Shown here in pieces: positions 33,987 through 43,013 of a DNA stretch of 64,000 nt. Origin of the DNA: Drosophila pseudoobscura (Eukaryota; Arthropoda; Insecta; Diptera; Drosophilidae); contig NC_046679.1 in the NCBI RefSeq assembly GCF_009870125.1, positions 22,382,001-22,446,000 of the forward strand, in the 5' to 3' direction. The translations under genes and the position numbers were made by a program. Numbering within the stretch: the first letter of the stretch is position 1; every line of letters begins with the position of its first letter. The notes under the pieces were generated by a model. The model saw nothing but the letters and a program-made list of their open reading frames with translations. It was not told where the DNA came from and did not search any database.

Positions 33987-34025
33987 TATAAAAGGACAGA
34001 CCGACAACGATACACGCTCCATTCG
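33987..34025 (+). promoter_or_regulatory. TATA box and initiator of Gyc-89Db
   Basis: TATAAAAG at 33,987-33,994, and an initiator CCATTCG with its A at 34,021. The 34-bp spacing is identical to that of Gyc-89Da. The promoter lies about 1.95 kb before the start codon, so the leader must be interrupted by a long intron. Confidence 0.65.
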
Positions 34026-34135
34026 TACGACGACCGCCTGTCTGATTGCCGGCTGAGGGAAAAGCTTTGCACGACGGAACCGACGACAGCGACATCGACT
34101 CCGACCCAGACTCACGAAGTTCCGTCAGAGGAATC

Positions 34136-34201
34136 ATGGAGCAAATCACACGGGAAAAAGCCAAAGAAGCTGCGACAGGCGGACAAACAAATTTAGTGTA
34201 A
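34136..34201 (+). other. Upstream open reading frame in the Gyc-89Db leader
   Basis: A 21-codon frame starting MEQITREKAK, 115 bp after the predicted transcription start and ending in TAA. It would lie in the first leader exon if splicing occurs downstream of it. Confidence 0.3.
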
Positions 34202-35973
34202 CAATAGCAACAGACGACGACGGAACACGGACCCAGAATCAGGGAGAGAGAAAGAGCTCCACAGAAAAAAAAAATATACATATCGAGTGTTAACGTATCC
34301 GGGAGGAGGCTGTGTGTGAGCATATGCCCCCAAAAGTGTTTGTGTGAGTGTTCGGGCAGGTTCCCGTAAATTATAAATAAGCTACAAGCAAATGCCGCGT
34401 GGATAAAATTAAAACTTCAGAATCATATACCCGTGGTCTAACGAAAGAAGTGCGAAACAAAATTTGAATATCTGGAATACCTGATGGCGATTTAATCAAC
34501 GGCGAAAGGCGAAAAGGCAATCTAACGTAAGCCGGATTAGCAGGGATACAATATGCTAATTTCACAGCCACTTGTGGGAGGGATTTATCAGGAAAATCAA
34601 CTATGTTTAAGTGGGTATTAATTTTTCATTGGTTTTCCGAGCGAAGCAAAGGTTGGGCAGCCTCTTGGCGAGTATTTTAAATGGATCCCTAGATATTTAT
34701 AGAGAGCTTTTACGTTGGGTGTTGAATTTGTTTGTAATTAATTACGTTGTGTCCCCTTTTTTGAGAAACCGTTTTATTAGTAGATTATTTATTATTCTTT
34801 CTATTTATTATCCACTCATCTCATCATTACGAATGATATCTAAAATATGATTGAAGAGATGAGCCCAGAAATATGTAAATTTAAATCCTGAAAATCAGCT
34901 CATTTTGTTATAAGAGTGATAATACAGAGGATACAAAGATTATACCCTTTACACAATTTTTTTATTACCTAATAATATACAAAATTTATTGTGAGGATTT
35001 AAAGGACACATTATCTTATTTATTGGAAAAGTATGAATACTCGTAATAGAAAAGAGCGGCCGCTTTAATAAATTTTTATTTGTCAGTTAACATCCTGAAA
35101 CATTAATCAAACGCCAACATTTTCCCAAACTACTTCCAAATGCAGACTAAAGAATTTGTTGGTATATATATACATATTTTTACGACTCTTGGCCTAAGAG
35201 AAATGTGCCTGTTTTGGTCAAAATTGAATACACAAACTCCCGAAAGATGTTGGAAAATTTATGGCCCAACAGCAAGTTTAACCTTCGACCGGCCTGGGGG
35301 GCTTGGGGCGGTAAAATTGAAAAGAAGCCACCGCAACAAGGCGAATTAACGGCAACAAAAACCCAAAGGAAATAAGTCAAGGGGACAACGAGCTCTGGCA
35401 AGGACGTGACAAGCACTGAGGAACATGAGTAAACGACTCAGAGGAGGCGCGTGCCTGGTCCTGGCACAAGGCACATGGCATATGAGCCAAATTAAACTGT
35501 AGAGGCAATAAATCAAAAGGCAAGGAAAAGGAAAGCAGGCTTAACTTTCCCTAGCGCCTGTTGAGGAGTAGATAGGAGAGGATTGCAGTAATTCATTTTC
35601 CTGGAATATGTTACTTAATGTACTTTAAAATCCAAGTCAATTTAACGCCTGATGATTTTATTTGATGGCTTACGGGGTAGGCGGTCTCTCACTTAAGCTC
35701 TCATCAATCACTCGAGCTTATCTTCGCTAGCTAATCCCTGACCTGACACACTCTCATATCCTAGGGGCAGACTTCACCTAATTACCAGCAGTGAATAATG
35801 GAAAAACTTTGTTATCCTAATTATGTGTTCTCAAACTTTTCCTCGTTGCAGAAAAACTTTTTGCCCAGGCAATTTGTGCGACAGAAAGAGCGAAAACTGA
35901 CCATTTGCCAGGAGAGACCTCAAAATAGCCCCCACTGACCTTCCCCAAAGGAGCCGCCCAAACAGCCGCCATC
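34202..35973 (+). other. Probable leader intron and 5' UTR of Gyc-89Db
   Basis: AT-rich sequence without a coding region. A good acceptor (TTTTCCTCGTTGCAG) ends near 35,851, and the ATG lies about 120 bp later. The matching donor could not be chosen with certainty. A NotI-type GCGGCCGC site at about 35,056 is just sequence context. Confidence 0.45.
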
Positions 35974-37977
35974 ATGTATGGGATGCTGTACGAGAGCGTG
36001 CAGCACTACATCCAGAAGGAGTATGGGATGGAGATGTGGAAAAAGATCTGCCAGATAATCGACTGCAAGCACAACAGCTTTAAGACCCACCAGATCTATC
36101 CGGACAAGATGATGCCGGACTTTGCTGCAGCCCTCTCCGCCTGCAGCGGCGAGTCCTTCGATTTCTGTATGAACTTCTTCGGCAAATGCTTCGTGAGGTT
36201 CTTCACCAACTTTGGCTACGACAAGATGATTCGCTCCACGGGCCGATATTTCTGCGACTTCTTGCAGTCCATCGACAACATACACCTTCAGATGCGGTTC
36301 ACCTATCCCAAGATGAAATCCCCGAGCATGCAGCTGACCAACATGGATGACAAAGGAGCTGTTATCCTCTATCGCAGTGGACGAACAGGCATGTCCAAGT
36401 ACCTTATTGGGCAGATGACGGAGGTGGCTAAGGAGTTCTATAACCTGGACATGACTGCGTATGTTCTGGAGAGCCAGAACGACATTTGCGGCGGAACAGC
36501 GGGTCCCATCAAGCTGTCGGAGGGTCCGATGACTGTGATCGTCAAGTACCGCCTGGACTTTGATAATCGCGACTATATGGCCAAGAGGGTGAACGTCGTT
36601 GCCCATCCGTCCCAGATGAAGATGCCATCGGTGGACCTCAACGTGTTCCTGGAGCTGTTTCCCTTCACGATCGTGTTGAACCACGACATGAAGATAACAC
36701 TCGCTGGCGAGAAGATCATCGAAACGTGGATACTGCACAATCCGGGGGTGAATCCGAAGAGCTTCATTGGCAGTCACATTTTGGATTTGTTTAAGTGCCG
36801 GAGGCCCAAGGACACCAAGATCGAGTGGGAGACCATTCTCCAGATGCGAACGGTTCTCTTTGAGTTTGAGCTTATCCGCACGGGTCACAATCGCGCGGCA
36901 TACGATGCAGCCCTAAACTTTGACTACGACACCTTCGATGATGCCAGCCTCAACGAGGCCCAGGCCATGGCTGTGGCCAGTGCCAAGGAGTTCAGTGTGG
37001 AGCACGTCAAGGACGACGAAGCTGCTGCCGCCACGAAGGATGAAATCGACCCTGCCACGGGACAGCGTCGTCCCTCTGTGGGTCTCCGATCCATCCTGCT
37101 CAAGGGTCAGATGTTCTACATTAAGGATGTGGACTCGCTGATATTCCTGTGCAGTCCGTTGATCGAGAATCTGGATGAGTTGCACGGCATTGGTCTGTAC
37201 CTGAACGATCTCAACCCGCATGGCCTCAGCAGGGAGCTGGTCATGGCTGGCTGGCAGCACTGCTCCAAGCTGGAGATCATGTTCGAGAAGGAGGAGCAGC
37301 GTTCCGATGAGCTGGAAAAGTCCTTAGAGCTCGCTGATTCCTGGAAACGTCAGGGTGATGAGCTCCTCTACTCCATGATCCCTCGTCCCATTGCCGAACG
37401 CATGAGGAAGAGTGAGGAGCATGTCTGCCAAAGCTTTGAGGAGGTCTCCGTCATCTTCATCGAGGTGCTGAATGTTTACGACAGCGGCTCGAACAACATC
37501 CAAGACGCTATGCAAGCTGTGACCACACTGAACAAGGTATTCTCGGCTCTCGATGAAGAAATCATTTCCCCGTTCGTATACAAAGTGGAGACCGTGGGCA
37601 TGGTATATATGGCAGTGTCAGGAGCACCCGACGTGAATCCTTTGCATGCGGAGCACGCATGTGATCTGGCCCTGCGCGTGATGAAGAAGGTAAAGGCCCA
37701 TGCACTGCCCGGCGTGGCCATTCGGGTGGGCATCAACTCGGGTCCCGTGGTGGCCGGAGTCGTTGGCCAAAAGGTGCCCCGTTATTGCCTTTTCGGGGAC
37801 ACGGTCAATACCGCCTCCCGCATGGAGAGCAGCAGCGATCCCTGGAAGATTCAGCTCTCTAACTACACAGCCACAAAGGTGCGAAAGATCGGATACAAAT
37901 TGGAACTGCGTGGCTTGGTCAAGGTCAAGGGCAAGGGCGAGATGGAAACTTTTTGGCTGCTGGAAGGACCGGAGTAA
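35974..37977 (+). CDS. Gyc-89Db: Atypical soluble guanylyl cyclase subunit (Gyc-89Db)
   Basis: A single coding exon of 667 residues, closely related to Gyc-89Da and in the same order of domains. The haem pocket has His104 and YRSGR (Y133, S135, R137). The cyclase domain lacks both metal-binding aspartates (Glu497, Met543) but keeps Glu539 and Cys605 for guanine recognition, so a heterodimer partner is expected. Differences from Gyc-89Da concentrate in the linker at about 315-370 (an acidic and alanine-rich stretch here) and near 505-530. Several long blocks are almost identical at the DNA level, even at silent sites. Which copy is Da and which Db is assigned from the order known in melanogaster. 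Confidence 0.93.
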   Translation: MYGMLYESVQHYIQKEYGMEMWKKICQIIDCKHNSFKTHQIYPDKMMPDFAAALSACSGESFDFCMNFFGKCFVRFFTNFGYDKMIRSTGRYFCDFLQSIDNIHLQMRFTYPKMKSPSMQLTNMDDKGAVILYRSGRTGMSKYLIGQMTEVAKEFYNLDMTAYVLESQNDICGGTAGPIKLSEGPMTVIVKYRLDFDNRDYMAKRVNVVAHPSQMKMPSVDLNVFLELFPFTIVLNHDMKITLAGEKIIETWILHNPGVNPKSFIGSHILDLFKCRRPKDTKIEWETILQMRTVLFEFELIRTGHNRAAYDAALNFDYDTFDDASLNEAQAMAVASAKEFSVEHVKDDEAAAATKDEIDPATGQRRPSVGLRSILLKGQMFYIKDVDSLIFLCSPLIENLDELHGIGLYLNDLNPHGLSRELVMAGWQHCSKLEIMFEKEEQRSDELEKSLELADSWKRQGDELLYSMIPRPIAERMRKSEEHVCQSFEEVSVIFIEVLNVYDSGSNNIQDAMQAVTTLNKVFSALDEEIISPFVYKVETVGMVYMAVSGAPDVNPLHAEHACDLALRVMKKVKAHALPGVAIRVGINSGPVVAGVVGQKVPRYCLFGDTVNTASRMESSSDPWKIQLSNYTATKVRKIGYKLELRGLVKVKGKGEMETFWLLEGPE

Positions 37978-38069
37978 TATTTTAGCACTCTCAATTGACT
38001 TGACCAATTATACATATAATAATAATCCGGCGTCTTATTAATTAATAAATTTCATTTTCTGATTTACCG

Positions 38070-38400
38070 GGCAGTCCTTTTGGAGCTGGCGCTGGGACGG
38101 GAGGCGGATATAGAGTTTTTGTTCGAATCAATGTATCCAGCCACTGGGGACGCTGGTGCCACACCCTCCCCGCTGTCTATGTCAATGGCTATGCTATGGC
38201 AATGTCGAACGGCTGTCCAAATTGGCCAAGAGACTCACCTTTGTGCCGTTTGCCACAGCATCAGTGCTGTGATTTCTGCTTTCGATCTGGAGCACCAGCA
38301 GCGAGGTTATGTAGTATGTCATGCCCGAATGAAGGAGGCTGCTGTTCTGGCCCGTCGTCGGGCGACGTTGTCCTAGCTACCAACCAGTATCTGATGCTTA
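38070..38400. other. GC-rich, coding-looking block of unknown nature
   Basis: Between Gyc-89Db and Dhfr, this block is open on both strands. On the plus strand a 98-codon frame runs 38,080-38,376. On the minus strand a peptide containing MTYYITSLLVLQIESRNHST is followed by a good donor (AAG|GTGAGT at about 38,240). No family is recognised, and no full gene model can be closed on either strand. It may be a gene relic or a lineage-specific exon. Confidence 0.3.
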
Positions 38401-38585
38401 TTGTGTTCGAATGTGAGCCGATTGGCTGATTGGCTTCCACTTTCATACTTGTAATTTCAAATTCCAACCGTTCTCTCAGATCCTACCGGAAGGCGGTGAG
38501 AAAAAGGGGTATGGACAACAGGTAACACGGCCCGGAAAATACAATGTAAAATCAACCCTTTTTGCCTATAATACCTTGAAGGACA

Positions 38586-38730
38586 AAATCGCACGCAAGG
38601 TGTGGTTCGTACGAACCTTGCAATTTGATTTGGTGGTTTTTTGCCTGTTGCCCATACCCTTTTTTATAGTCCATGCCAAATTTCGAATCATTTTTTTGCG
38701 GCTTGAATATTAAAAGGTCGTTAAAAAGTA
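38586..38730. repeat. Short repeat shared with 5,435-5,581
   Basis: GGTTCGTACGAACCTTGCAA and TTTGCCTGTTGCCCATACC match the block next to the foldback element with few changes. It lies just upstream of Dhfr, so it may be part of its promoter or a repeat that landed there. Confidence 0.45.
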
Positions 38731-38835
38731 TCGTTATCGGTGCCAGCTGGAACAAAAAGGCGCGTCATTCGGACACCAGCTGTTCATGATTTCTTTTAAT
38801 TTGTTTTTGATTCCGGTTTAGAGATACTTACGCTG

Positions 38836-38844
38836 TATATATAG
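38836..38844 (+). promoter_or_regulatory. TATA-like element of Dhfr
   Basis: TATATATAG lies 29 bp before the preferred Dhfr start codon. If used as a TATA box, transcription would begin around 38,865, after the first in-frame ATG (38,858). That supports the second ATG as the real start. Confidence 0.35.
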
Positions 38845-38872
38845 TCACATTCACTAGATGACTGGCAAAAAA

Positions 38873-39490
38873 ATGTTGCGTTTTAATCTAATTGTCGCGG
38901 TGTCCGAGAACTTCGGCATTGGCTTAAAGGGAGATCTGCCATGGCGCCTAAAGTAAGTTATTTAGAACCAATAAGTTAATACTGTGCCTAATATCTGCGG
39001 GAACGACTGCAGATCCGAGCTGAAGTATTTTAGTCGCACCACCAAGCGAACCAGCGATCCCAACAAACGCAATGTGGTAATAATGGGCAGAAAGACATAT
39101 TTTGGAGTGCCCGCCAGCAAGCGTCCGCTGCCAGAGCGTTTGAACATTGTTTTGAGCACCACGTTGCAGCCCGTAGAGCTTCCCAGTGATGTGGTCCTGT
39201 GCCACAGCCTAGAGGAAGCCATGAAGCATCTGGAAGAGGAGACCTTGCTCGACCAAATCGAGAACGTCTGGATTGTGGGCGGTAGTGGAGTTTACGAGGA
39301 AGCCATGGCCTCGTCCCGTTGCAACCGGCTGTACATAACCAAAATCCAGCAGAATTTCGAGTGTGACACCTTCTTTCCCAGTATTCCAGACAGCTTTCGT
39401 GAGGTGCCGCCGGATGCGGACACACCCGTAGGCGTGCAGGAGGAGAATGGAATTAAGTATGAGTACAAGGTTTTGGAAAAACGAGAATAA
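38873..39490 (+). CDS. Dhfr: Dihydrofolate reductase
   Basis: The exons are 38,873-38,952 and 39,013-39,490, with a 60-bp intron, giving 185 residues, close to the fly enzyme. It reduces dihydrofolate to tetrahydrofolate with NADPH, feeding thymidylate and purine synthesis. Family blocks in order are NLIVAVSENFGIGLKGDLPW with Asp21 and Trp24, the catalytic acidic residue Glu29, VIMGRKTYFGVP (cofactor loop), and IWIVGGSGVYEEAM (glycine-rich NADPH loop). The start follows the fly protein (MLRFNLI). An in-frame ATG five codons earlier (38,858) would add MTGKK. The 3' end converges on Sdhaf3, with only 17 bp between the stop codons. Confidence 0.97.
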
Positions 39491-39507
39491 TAAACCGATT
39501 TGTGCAT

Positions 39508-40033
39508 TTATTTGCTTTTACTACTGCCGCGCACATCGTCTGCCGTGATTGTATCGCCGTCCAGTCCCTTGGCGGCTAGCATGAGTTCGTAGAGCTGCAC
39601 CACCTGGTCATCCTTGAGCATTTCCACTGCACTGGGATCCATTTCCTCGCCCAGCTCGCCCTTGGGCTTACCTCGCAGGCCCAGCTGCTGGGTAATTGTG
39701 GAAGCATAGCGCTGCGTAAAGAACTGTCAGTTGCGATGTCTGCCGCTTGGTAATTACGTAAAACTTACGGCCCATTCTGTCATAAAGAGCTGTGCCTCCA
39801 TCGGATTACACTTGAGATGCCTCCTGAACTCGTCCCGCACATAGCCATCGCCCAGGGCACGCAGTTCTGTGGGCATTCCTGGAAATAACACCAATCCGTT
39901 ACCAACGAAGTTTACGCTGAAAACAAGATGCAAGCCATGTGGGCAACTCACCTCGATGCAGGCGGAGTATGGTTTTATAGAGCAAACGGACGCGCTGCGG
40001 GTGTGTTAGTTGATTTATCACAAGGTTTGACAT
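39508..40033 (-). CDS. Sdhaf3: Succinate dehydrogenase assembly factor 3 (ACN9 family)
   Basis: The exons, in transcript order, are 40,033-39,952, 39,878-39,769 and 39,711-39,508, with introns of 73 and 57 bp, giving 131 residues, typical of the family. It is a small mitochondrial matrix LYR-motif protein that helps insert iron-sulfur clusters into the Sdhb subunit of complex II and protects them from oxidants. The LYR-type motif is LLYKTILR (residues 17-24). The conserved block with EFRRHL and EAQLFMTEWARYA lies in the middle. The start codon is the first ATG after a short leader. In melanogaster this is CG14898 (from memory). It is convergent with Dhfr and tandem with Der-2. Confidence 0.93.
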
Positions 40034-40148
40034 CGTTATTTTCTTACACAAACTAATACTTTATCAGTCAACAGAACTCAAAATGAAACACAAATTGAAG
40101 TTACAGCAGTAGACAAGAAAAACAGCTGATCTGCCAAAAACAAGCTCT

Positions 40149-40157
40149 AGATGGCGC
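40149..40157 (+). promoter_or_regulatory. Possible CTCF-like site (AGATGGCGC)
   Basis: AGATGGCGC matches the core of the Drosophila CTCF consensus and lies just upstream of Sdhaf3, between it and the 3' end of Der-2. A second copy at 43,080-43,088 is beyond the other side of Der-2. Confidence 0.35.
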
Positions 40158-40159
40158 GC

Positions 40160-40545
40160 CGCCAGTACAGGAGCGGACTAAAGAATGAGAGGGTTTATTA
40201 TTCAAAATAGATCCATTTTCAATTTCGTTTATTTGTAGCATGTCTGTATATATATAATCACATGTGCAGTGTAACATTCAATCTATCATGAATGCATCTC
40301 TTAGGGTCAAATTTAAAGTACATTTAGTGGCATGTGTATTGTGTGTATTGGACTGCATCTGCATCAGAAAATAACCCAATAAATTATATACACGCTCACA
40401 CCTTGAATTAACTTTGGCTAACTATTGCACACCTCTCTCAATACTATACGCCTAATGATACCAAGCACCAAATGGGAGGTGGCGGAGGGGTACACAACAT
40501 TGTCGTCGTCAGAATAGAAAACAATTTTTTAACAATTCAGTTTTG
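40160..40545 (-). other. 3' flank of Der-2, no other gene seen
   Basis: On the minus strand this follows the Der-2 stop codon and contains reverse-complement AATAAA signals near 40,193-40,230. It is AT-rich and without open frames of note. Confidence 0.45.
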
Positions 40546-41530
40546 TTATTGCGGCGCCGCGGCAGCCGGTGGCTCTTGATTCGCCGGCTCAGGCTGCCCT
40601 CCGTTTTGGCCTAGCAGTGGTTCTCCCCCCTCGCCGCCCCATGGAAATCCGCCGGGACGATCCTCGGCGGCCGCCTGGTAGTTGCGCTCAATGTGCTCGT
40701 TGAAAAGCCGTTTTCTAAAAGGGAAGGATTCATACTTAGGCGAATGATGGCTTTCATTAGAATAGAACTTACAGAAAATATGGAGTCTTAATCAGTCTGT
40801 AACCATTGGAGAGTGTTGGATATACGTCCTCCAGCACATAGTAGATGTGGCCCACGCCCATGCCAATAATGTCCACCCAAACCGTGTTGCCCAGAATCAT
40901 GGAGCAGCAGAGCAGCACCCAGGGAAGATAGGGAGCCTGTCCAAACAAGATTAGTACACTTGCAGCTTATTCTCAGAGACCTCTTGGACTCACCTGAAAG
41001 TTGAGCACGCCGAAAAAGTTCATGGGCACCGAAGGATTTCGTCGCGACCACACATAGACCAGCATCAGAGTGAAGGCCTGGCCCAGGAACAACAGGTTAA
41101 CAAATATTCCAAAGAATGTCATCAGCACGCCGCCAAAGATGAACATCATGACAAAGTCCGAGCTACGCCCGCGAAAGGAGCCGTCCTCCAGCATGCGACA
41201 GTAGCGATATGTGAAGACCATATTAAAAAAGAAGGTAATGCCGATGGTTCCAAAGTACAGGAATGTGGTGGCCAGTCGCCAGATTTGGAATTTGCGCACA
41301 ATCAGCGTGGGATTAAAGTACAGCTGTAGCGGCGACACCAGGTCCAGGTGCTGGAGGAGCCAAAACAAAAATGGTTAGCAGGCTGATGGGAGAGTACACG
41401 TCACCCACTGGAGGCGGCGGCCTTAATCGGGACAATGACTTACCACCGCCAGCGTTGTGAGCACGCAGACCGTTGTGTAGGCCCTGGTGACGACCGGGAT
41501 CTCCAGATAGAATTGCCGCAGAGCATTCAT
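40546..41530 (-). CDS. Der-2: Derlin-2, ER-associated degradation factor
   Basis: The exons, in transcript order, are 41,530-41,444, 41,350-40,994, 40,936-40,773 and 40,714-40,546, giving 258 residues. It is a rhomboid-like pseudoprotease of the ER membrane that helps move misfolded proteins to the cytosol for proteasomal breakdown. The derlin signature [16 protein letters not shown] carries the conserved WR pair (Trp53-Arg54). Several membrane segments follow ([30 protein letters not shown], and others). GMGVGH gives a GxxxG helix motif. No rhomboid catalytic Ser or His is seen in the usual places, as expected. The hydrophilic tail includes [15 protein letters not shown], which fits an SHP-type p97-binding box (inference). 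The start is the first ATG of the family N-terminus MNALRQFY. Confidence 0.94.
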
Positions 41531-41980
41531 GGCGTCGGCTGGCTTCCGCTGGTCTCACAGTATGGCAATTCCTGCTCCTTGATTTGTGCGTTTTGTTGTT
41601 GTCTGCCCACAACTTTGCGTTCACATTTGCTACGTCGAAAACTCCCTCCGACGGATGCTCGATATGCTTGCCTAGGCTGACAACTCAATTTACAATCGAA
41701 AATATAAATATTTTATTTGGGGGAACAACATTAGCCCCAAAACTTGAAAAATGTTTCAATAAATGTAAAAACAGTTTTTTTTTCTGGAAAATAAAAAAAT
41801 TGAAAAATATTGGCCAATGCAACCCTGTCGATGTTCGGTTCTATCGGACTCCCACTAAAGCCCCTGTATTTAAATAGCTCAACTACTTGAGGTAAATGGC
41901 GGAAAATATTACTGATTGTAAATTCTTCTTGAGGATTCATGCCATCTCTACTATAAACTTTAAAAAAAAACCACGATATT
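41531..41980. other. Der-2 upstream region
   Basis: It should contain the Der-2 promoter and leader. I see no TATA box, and no DRE or Motif 1 close to the start. The part after 41,700 is AT-rich and non-coding. Confidence 0.4.
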
Positions 41981-42960
41981 TTTCAGTTGAACTGCGCTAA
42001 AATGATTAAATTTTCATTATTTTCAGTGGAAAATTGAAATACCCCCTTGGCTTGTAATAGGTTAATCGTTCTCCGTCAGGATCGGAAACCATATTCCTCA
42101 TATTCTTTGTTCCGTTGAATATTAACAGCTAAATAGAACATTTAGCCATGCCCACATAATTTTACACGATTAATGAATCAATTTTCTACAAGATTGGATA
42201 GTTTTTAATCCTTGCTTTTGTTGGATTTTGCGTAAAAACAGGGTTAAACGAAAAAGTCCAACCAAAAAAGAGTCGCAATGTTGCTGGTATTCGAAGACGT
42301 GATGCGTGTATAGCCCTTTGTACACCCTATTTCGCTAATTTTATATGAAGATCAAACGTAATTTATTAAAACCTTTTCTCAAATTGATATTCTTTAAACA
42401 TATTCAAGTACATTATTAGTATATTGTATATATTTATGTCGATCCTGATACCTACTGAGCCTTGGAAGACAAACGTATTCACAATTCTATAACATTCATT
42501 TCCCCCAGGGTATGTGTGCATGGAATTAGCAACATGTTTGTGTATGGAATGAGACTCATTGTTGCAATAGCGAAACTGCGGCGAATCGGGTATTACCTAT
42601 ATTTCAAGCTATATAGATTTGCCCAATTAGCTTTATCCCATAGATAAATGCATTTTCTACAAGATTGCTTCTTTTAATTACCTTTATGTATTTTATTTTG
42701 ACCAAAAAACGGTTTTCAAGTAAATGTTGCCGCAACTTTTGTGTATGGAATGGGACTCATTGTTGCAATAGCGAAACTGCGGCAAATTCAAATTCGATTC
42801 AAAAAACGACCAATTCTTTGTTCCGTTGAATAATACTATCTATATGGAACATTTAGCCATGCCCACTCAATTTTGTACGATTGATGAATCAATTCTATAC
42901 ATGATTGGCCTATTCGAAATACTTGCTTTTATTGGATTTCTATATAAAATTGAAAATTAA
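41980..42960. repeat. Dispersed AT-rich repeat, copy 2, with internal duplications
   Basis: It shares several phrases with 4,540-5,250. Internally, blocks around TTTTCTACAAGATTG recur at about 42,180 and 42,650, a related form (ATTCTATACATGATTGG) is near 42,890, and GGAATG(A/G)GACTCATTGTTGC occurs twice (42,545 and 42,745). This points to several nested or tandem copies. No coding region is present. Confidence 0.55.
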
Positions 42961-43002
42961 ATTAATAGATTTCTGCCGGGGGAAGAAAACTGTTCGTCAC
43001 TG

Positions 43003-43013
43003 TGGTCACACTA
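43003..43013 (+). promoter_or_regulatory. Core promoter Motif 1 match without a known gene
   Basis: TGGTCACACTA is an exact match to YGGTCACACTR. No gene with a start nearby is recognised. Der-2 begins 1.5 kb away on the other strand. It could mark an unrecognised transcript or an old promoter copied with the adjacent repeat. Confidence 0.35.

Noticed and set aside
38858-38872. Five-residue N-terminal extension of Dhfr (MTGKK)
   Set aside because: It is in frame but would lie at or before the expected transcription start, and the fly enzyme begins MLRFNLI. Kept only as an alternative.
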